A stretch of DNA of 14,866 bases from NCBI GenBank assembly GCA_035718085.1, contig DASTHS010000099.1, forward strand, positions 1 to 14,866, in the 5' to 3' direction. Both the position numbers and the translations under genes were made by a program. Of this stretch, positions 12,479 to 14,866 are shown piece by piece. The stretch comes from DASTHS01 sp035718085 (GTDB lineage Bacteria; Actinomycetota; Acidimicrobiia; Acidimicrobiales; Palsa-688). Under the pieces are notes generated by a model that ran no database searches, was not told the origin of the DNA, and saw only the letters and a program-made list of their open reading frames with translations. How positions within the stretch are numbered: position 1 is the first letter of the stretch; each line of letters starts with the position of its first letter.

Positions 12479-13564
12479 TCAAGGCGCGTCGGCGCCGCCA
12501 CCAGCTCCGTCCCGGTCGCTGAGTCGACCCCACCCGGCCGCCGCGAACAGCTCGGTCAACCGGTCGGGCAGGCGGCGGAGGTCGAGGTGGCGGCGGGCGA
12601 CGTCGGCGTTGTGCTCGATCACCGCGGGGTCTGGCCGGTCGAGCCACGACGCCACCGCCTCGTGGTCGTCGGCGTCGAGCCAGGCGAACCCGAGCGCCCG
12701 CAGCTCGGCGCCGACCTCGTAGGGGCCCACGGCCACCGGACGACGGGCGATCGACGCCTCGACGGGCGGGTTGCCGAAGCCCTCCTCGCTGGAGGGGAAG
12801 GCGACGAGGTCGGCAGCTGCGTAGGCGTGCTCCAGGCCGCCGTTCGGCGGCATCGGCGGGAACGGACCCCGCCGCACGCTCCCACGGGCGCCGGCGAGCA
12901 GCGCCCCGAGCTGCGGCCCGTAGCCCTCCTCGGTCGGCCCGAGCAGCCAGTAGCAGCCACCCAGGTGCTCGGCCAGGGCCAGGGCGGCGTCGACCCGCTT
13001 GCGGGCGATGGCGCGGGTCGGCTGCAGCACCAGCGGACGTCGCCCGGAGATGCCGAGGGCAGCGCGGCACGTGGCCCGGTCGCCCGCCGGCGGGTCGGTG
13101 CGGAAGGCGTTGCGCAGGACCGCCGCGGCGATGCCGCGCTCGGCGAGCTGCCGGCGGTTGCGGTCGTTGATCGTCACGTGCAGCCAGGCCGGGTCGTCGG
13201 CCAGGGGTGGCGCGCCGGCGAAGCGGGGGCGTTGCCAGGGCAGGTCGTGGTGGCGCACCAGCGTCGGCCGTCCGGCCCGGGCGGCGGCGAGGGCGGCACC
13301 GGCCTCGGGGTTGAGCGGCAGCGACAGGACGTTGTCGACCACGACGAGGTCCGCCGGGTCGAGGGCAGCGGCCAGCGCGGCGAGGTCGACCCCGCCGGGG
13401 TGGGCGCTCGCCCCCAGGCCGCGCACCAGCCGGTCGGCGCGCCCGGCGCCGGCCACCGTGACGACCCGGTGGCCGAGACGGCCCAGGGCCCAGCCGAGCT
13501 TCGCAGCCTCCACCGAGACGCCGTCGGGCCCGCCCAGGCGATAGCTCACCACAGCGACCCGCAC
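12479..13564 (-). CDS. GT-B fold glycosyltransferase (GT4-like)
   Basis: A 361-aa retaining-type glycosyltransferase of the GT4-like group, probably cytoplasmic or membrane-peripheral, moving a sugar from a nucleotide donor to a lipid, saccharide or small-molecule acceptor. The N-terminal half has the acceptor-side loop RLGGPDGVSVEAAKLGWAL (9-27). The C-terminal half begins with the donor-side pattern LVLQPTRAIARKRVDAAL (178-195), where Arg184 and Lys189 are the usual phosphate-binding residues. It continues with AYAAADLVAFPSSEEGFGNP (247-266) and the E-x7-E motif (Glu261 and Glu269 in EGFGNPPVE). The GTG start at 13564 gives MRVAVVSYRLGG, a normal first strand and glycine loop. No other cell-envelope gene is nearby to suggest a pathway. 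It is divergent from the GGDEF gene. Confidence 0.88.
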   Translation of the reverse strand: MRVAVVSYRLGGPDGVSVEAAKLGWALGRLGHRVVTVAGAGRADRLVRGLGASAHPGGVDLAALAAALDPADLVVVDNVLSLPLNPEAGAALAAARAGRPTLVRHHDLPWQRPRFAGAPPLADDPAWLHVTINDRNRRQLAERGIAAAVLRNAFRTDPPAGDRATCRAALGISGRRPLVLQPTRAIARKRVDAALALAEHLGGCYWLLGPTEEGYGPQLGALLAGARGSVRRGPFPPMPPNGGLEHAYAAADLVAFPSSEEGFGNPPVEASIARRPVAVGPYEVGAELRALGFAWLDADDHEAVASWLDRPDPAVIEHNADVARRHLDLRRLPDRLTELFAAAGWGRLSDRDGAGGGADAP

Positions 13565-13684
13565 GCTCAGACCCCGACCGCGCAGGGCGACTGTGGCCGC
13601 ACGCGCCGCGGCGGGCCGTCGCTATCTTCGCTGCAACGGCAGTTCCAGGTCCCTGGGCCTGGCGAAAGGCGCATACCCGGACAG

Positions 13685-13690
13685 TACGAT
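13685..13690 (+). promoter_or_regulatory. Putative -10 of the GGDEF gene (TACGAT)
   Basis: TACGAT matches TANNNT and is the best -10 candidate on the plus strand of this spacer. It lies about 107 nt before the GTG at 13798, so unlike several other genes here this one would have a long structured leader. No clear -35 is visible. Confidence 0.35.
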
Positions 13691-13786
13691 CTGGGGTCGA
13701 AGGGGCGTGCGACGGGCCCGGGGCCCGGTGGTCGCAGGCTCCGCCGCGCAGGGGCCGATCGACGAGGCAGCACACGAGCGAGGAAG

Positions 13787-13791
13787 GGAGG
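13787..13791 (+). promoter_or_regulatory. Ribosome binding site of the GGDEF gene (GGAGG)
   Basis: GGAGG lies 6 nt before the GTG at 13798. The next in-frame start, ATG at 13807, would be 15 nt away, so the GTG is preferred. Confidence 0.7.
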
Positions 13792-13797
13792 TGGGCG

Positions 13798-14643
13798 GTG
13801 GCGCAGATGATCGCTTCGACCACTGCGGCATCGGGCTCCGTCCCGCCCGGCGACGGCCACCTCGCGCCCGTCGCCGACATGGCCCACCTGCCGGCGCTGC
13901 TCGTCCGCTCGCCCAGCGCCATCGGCTTCGTCCACCAGGCCCTGGAGGCGGTCGCCGCCGCCCGGGGGCTGCGCGACGCTCTGCTGGTCGTCGACGGGCC
14001 GGCCCGTCGCCAGGCCTTCCGGCTGCGGCGCGGCGGCTGGACCCTGCCCGCCGGGTCGCCACTGCCGGCCGTCGAGCGCGCCGGGCTGGGACTGCACACC
14101 GACCCGTCGACCGTCGACGACGCCACCGCCACGCTGCTGACCGGCCTGGCCGAGGTCGCCCTCGCCCTCGAGGCCGCCCGCCGCGAAGCCAGTCGCGACG
14201 TGCTGACCGGGCTGCTCAACCGCCGGTCCTACGACGACGCGCTCGACCAGGCGGCCGCCCGCAGCCTGCGCTACGGGTGGCGCTTCGCGCTGGTGCTGCT
14301 CGACCTTGACCACTTCAAGGACATCAACGACCGGTTCGGGCACGGCGGGGGCGACGAGGCGTTGCGCCGGTTCGGGGCCGACCTGCGCTCGTGCCTGCGG
14401 GGTGGCGACGTCGCCGCCCGCGTGGGGGGCGACGAGTTCGCCGTCATCGTCGCCTCCGACCGCGGGCGGCCGCTCGTCGAACCGCTCGTCGAGCGGCTCC
14501 GGGAGTTGGTGTCGGTGTCGTCGGGTCCGCTGGGGGTGCAGTTCTCGGCCGGGGCCGCCCACTTCCCCGACGACGCCGACACCGTCGAGGGGCTGATCCG
14601 GCTGGCCGACCAGCGCCTCTTCGCCGACAAGGCCCGCTCGTGA
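13798..14643 (+). CDS. GGDEF-domain diguanylate cyclase
   Basis: A 281-aa protein predicted to make cyclic di-GMP from two GTP. The GGDEF domain covers about 130-281: entry motif ASRDVLTGLLNRRSYDDAL (131-149), metal-binding LLDLDHFKDINDRFGH (167-182, Asp169), and the intact active-site motif GGDEF (210-214). An RxxD inhibitory site, Arg201 to Asp204, lies exactly five residues before GGDEF, so product inhibition is expected. No EAL domain, membrane segment or signal peptide is seen. The first ~125 residues (FVHQALEAVAAARGLRDALL followed by beta-like segments and a helix) resemble a small or reduced GAF-like sensor, which is a weak call. The stop overlaps the next start as GTGA, suggesting joint translation. 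Confidence 0.92.
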   Translation: MAQMIASTTAASGSVPPGDGHLAPVADMAHLPALLVRSPSAIGFVHQALEAVAAARGLRDALLVVDGPARRQAFRLRRGGWTLPAGSPLPAVERAGLGLHTDPSTVDDATATLLTGLAEVALALEAARREASRDVLTGLLNRRSYDDALDQAAARSLRYGWRFALVLLDLDHFKDINDRFGHGGGDEALRRFGADLRSCLRGGDVAARVGGDEFAVIVASDRGRPLVEPLVERLRELVSVSSGPLGVQFSAGAAHFPDDADTVEGLIRLADQRLFADKARS

Positions 14644-14866
14644 GCGCCGGCCACGACACCCTCGACCCCCTCGACGTGCTCGAGACGGAGCTGCGGGCCC
14701 TCGACCACGTGGTGCTGGTCGGCTTCGAGCAGGTGGAGGGCGACCTCGTGGCCCTGGTCGCCCTCGACGCCGACGGTGACGTCGAGGCCGTCCGGCCCGA
14801 GGCGGTGCGCATCGCCGCCCACACCGGGGCCCACGTGCGCATCGAGGTGCACGGCGGGCGGCGTCC
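14640..14866 (+). CDS. Unrecognised protein coupled to the GGDEF gene (3' end outside window)
   Basis: A frame opens at GTG 14640, overlapping the GGDEF stop as GTGA, and stays open for 75 codons to the window end. The visible part (MSAGHDTLDPLDVLETELRA, then HVVLVGFEQVEGDLVALVAL and further beta-like segments) is acidic and appears to be one helix followed by alternating strands, with no membrane segment. I do not recognise a family. The overlap suggests co-translation, so it may be a partner or target of the cyclase, but that is inference. Confidence 0.65.
   Translation, partial: MSAGHDTLDPLDVLETELRALDHVVLVGFEQVEGDLVALVALDADGDVEAVRPEAVRIAAHTGAHVRIEVHGGRR

Larger units (their letters stand above)
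13565..13797. other. 233-bp divergent regulatory region between glycosyltransferase and GGDEF genes
   Basis: This spacer must hold both promoters. TACGAT at 13685-13690 is a good -10 for the GGDEF gene and would leave a leader of about 100 nt. Around 13648-13665 there is a CCAGG/CCTGG inverted repeat. At 13709-13735 a strong nested hairpin is possible: CGGGCC with GGCCCG inside GCGAC with GTCGC. I compared it by eye with the c-di-GMP-I riboswitch core (GCAAAC, GAAA loop, GACGCAAAGC) and found no match. No coding frame in it is convincing. Confidence 0.45.

Noticed and set aside
12193..12501. A 102-codon minus-strand frame across the tetR upstream spacer
   Set aside because: No family features, Arg/Cys-rich composition, no ribosome site, and it overlaps the tetR start in another frame.
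13620..13797. c-di-GMP-I riboswitch before the GGDEF gene
   Set aside because: GAAA and paired stems are present, but the conserved core around the GAAA loop and receptor does not match what I know of the motif.
1..14866. CRISPR array, tRNA/rRNA genes, insertion sequences, attachment sites, defence or toxin-antitoxin genes
   Set aside because: None seen on either strand: no regularly spaced repeats, no terminal inverted repeats flanking a transposase, no CCA-ended cloverleaf that I could find by eye.

Overview
This is a GC-rich window of about 14.9 kb with the look of an actinobacterial chromosome. GTG starts are frequent, genes are tightly packed, several overlap as GTGA or ATGA, and many start codons sit directly downstream of a -10-like hexamer with no room for a ribosome binding site (leaderless style). 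The mix of a DUF2236 protein, DUF2277, a PPK2 kinase, a Fur-family regulator beside a NiCoT permease and several unrecognised proteins would fit Acidimicrobiia. That placement is inference. I see no rRNA, tRNA, CRISPR array, transposase, integrase, phage gene or recognisable defence cassette. The content reads as core or soft-accessory metabolism.

Layout, left to right. (1) 1-415: the 3' end of a peptide ABC transporter ATPase, convergent with an amidase (479-1927, minus). (2) 1983-3787, plus: a zinc-less MDR-family oxidoreductase translationally coupled to a GNAT acetyltransferase, ending at a strong hairpin. (3) 3860-4906, minus: a DUF2236/MpaB-type oxygenase, divergent from an unrecognised 202-aa protein (4966-5574, plus). 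(4) 5576-7336: a NiCoT nickel/cobalt permease (minus) divergent from a Fur-family regulator of Nur type (plus), with Nur-box-like repeats between them. (5) 7359-9699, minus: a DUF2277 protein downstream of a 664-aa MFS transporter with a very large loop before its last membrane helix. (6) 9867-11157: a PPK2 polyphosphate kinase (minus) divergent from a Prx5-like peroxiredoxin (plus) across a 34-bp gap. (7) 11171-12233, minus: a TetR regulator overlapping a PaaI-type thioesterase, with a possible coupled 15-codon leader ORF before tetR. (8) 12479-13564, minus: a GT4-like glycosyltransferase. (9) 13798-end, plus: a GGDEF diguanylate cyclase coupled to an unrecognised ORF that leaves the window.

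The clearest functional unit is the nickel module, where a metal sensor, a high-affinity permease and the putative operators between them form a self-contained homeostasis circuit. PPK2 and the peroxiredoxin may be co-regulated stress genes. The TetR-thioesterase pair looks like a small acyl-CoA-related unit. No single undescribed system dominates the window. The items most worth a second look are the nickel circuit, the MFS loop domain, the recurrent leaderless promoter pattern and the orphan genes.
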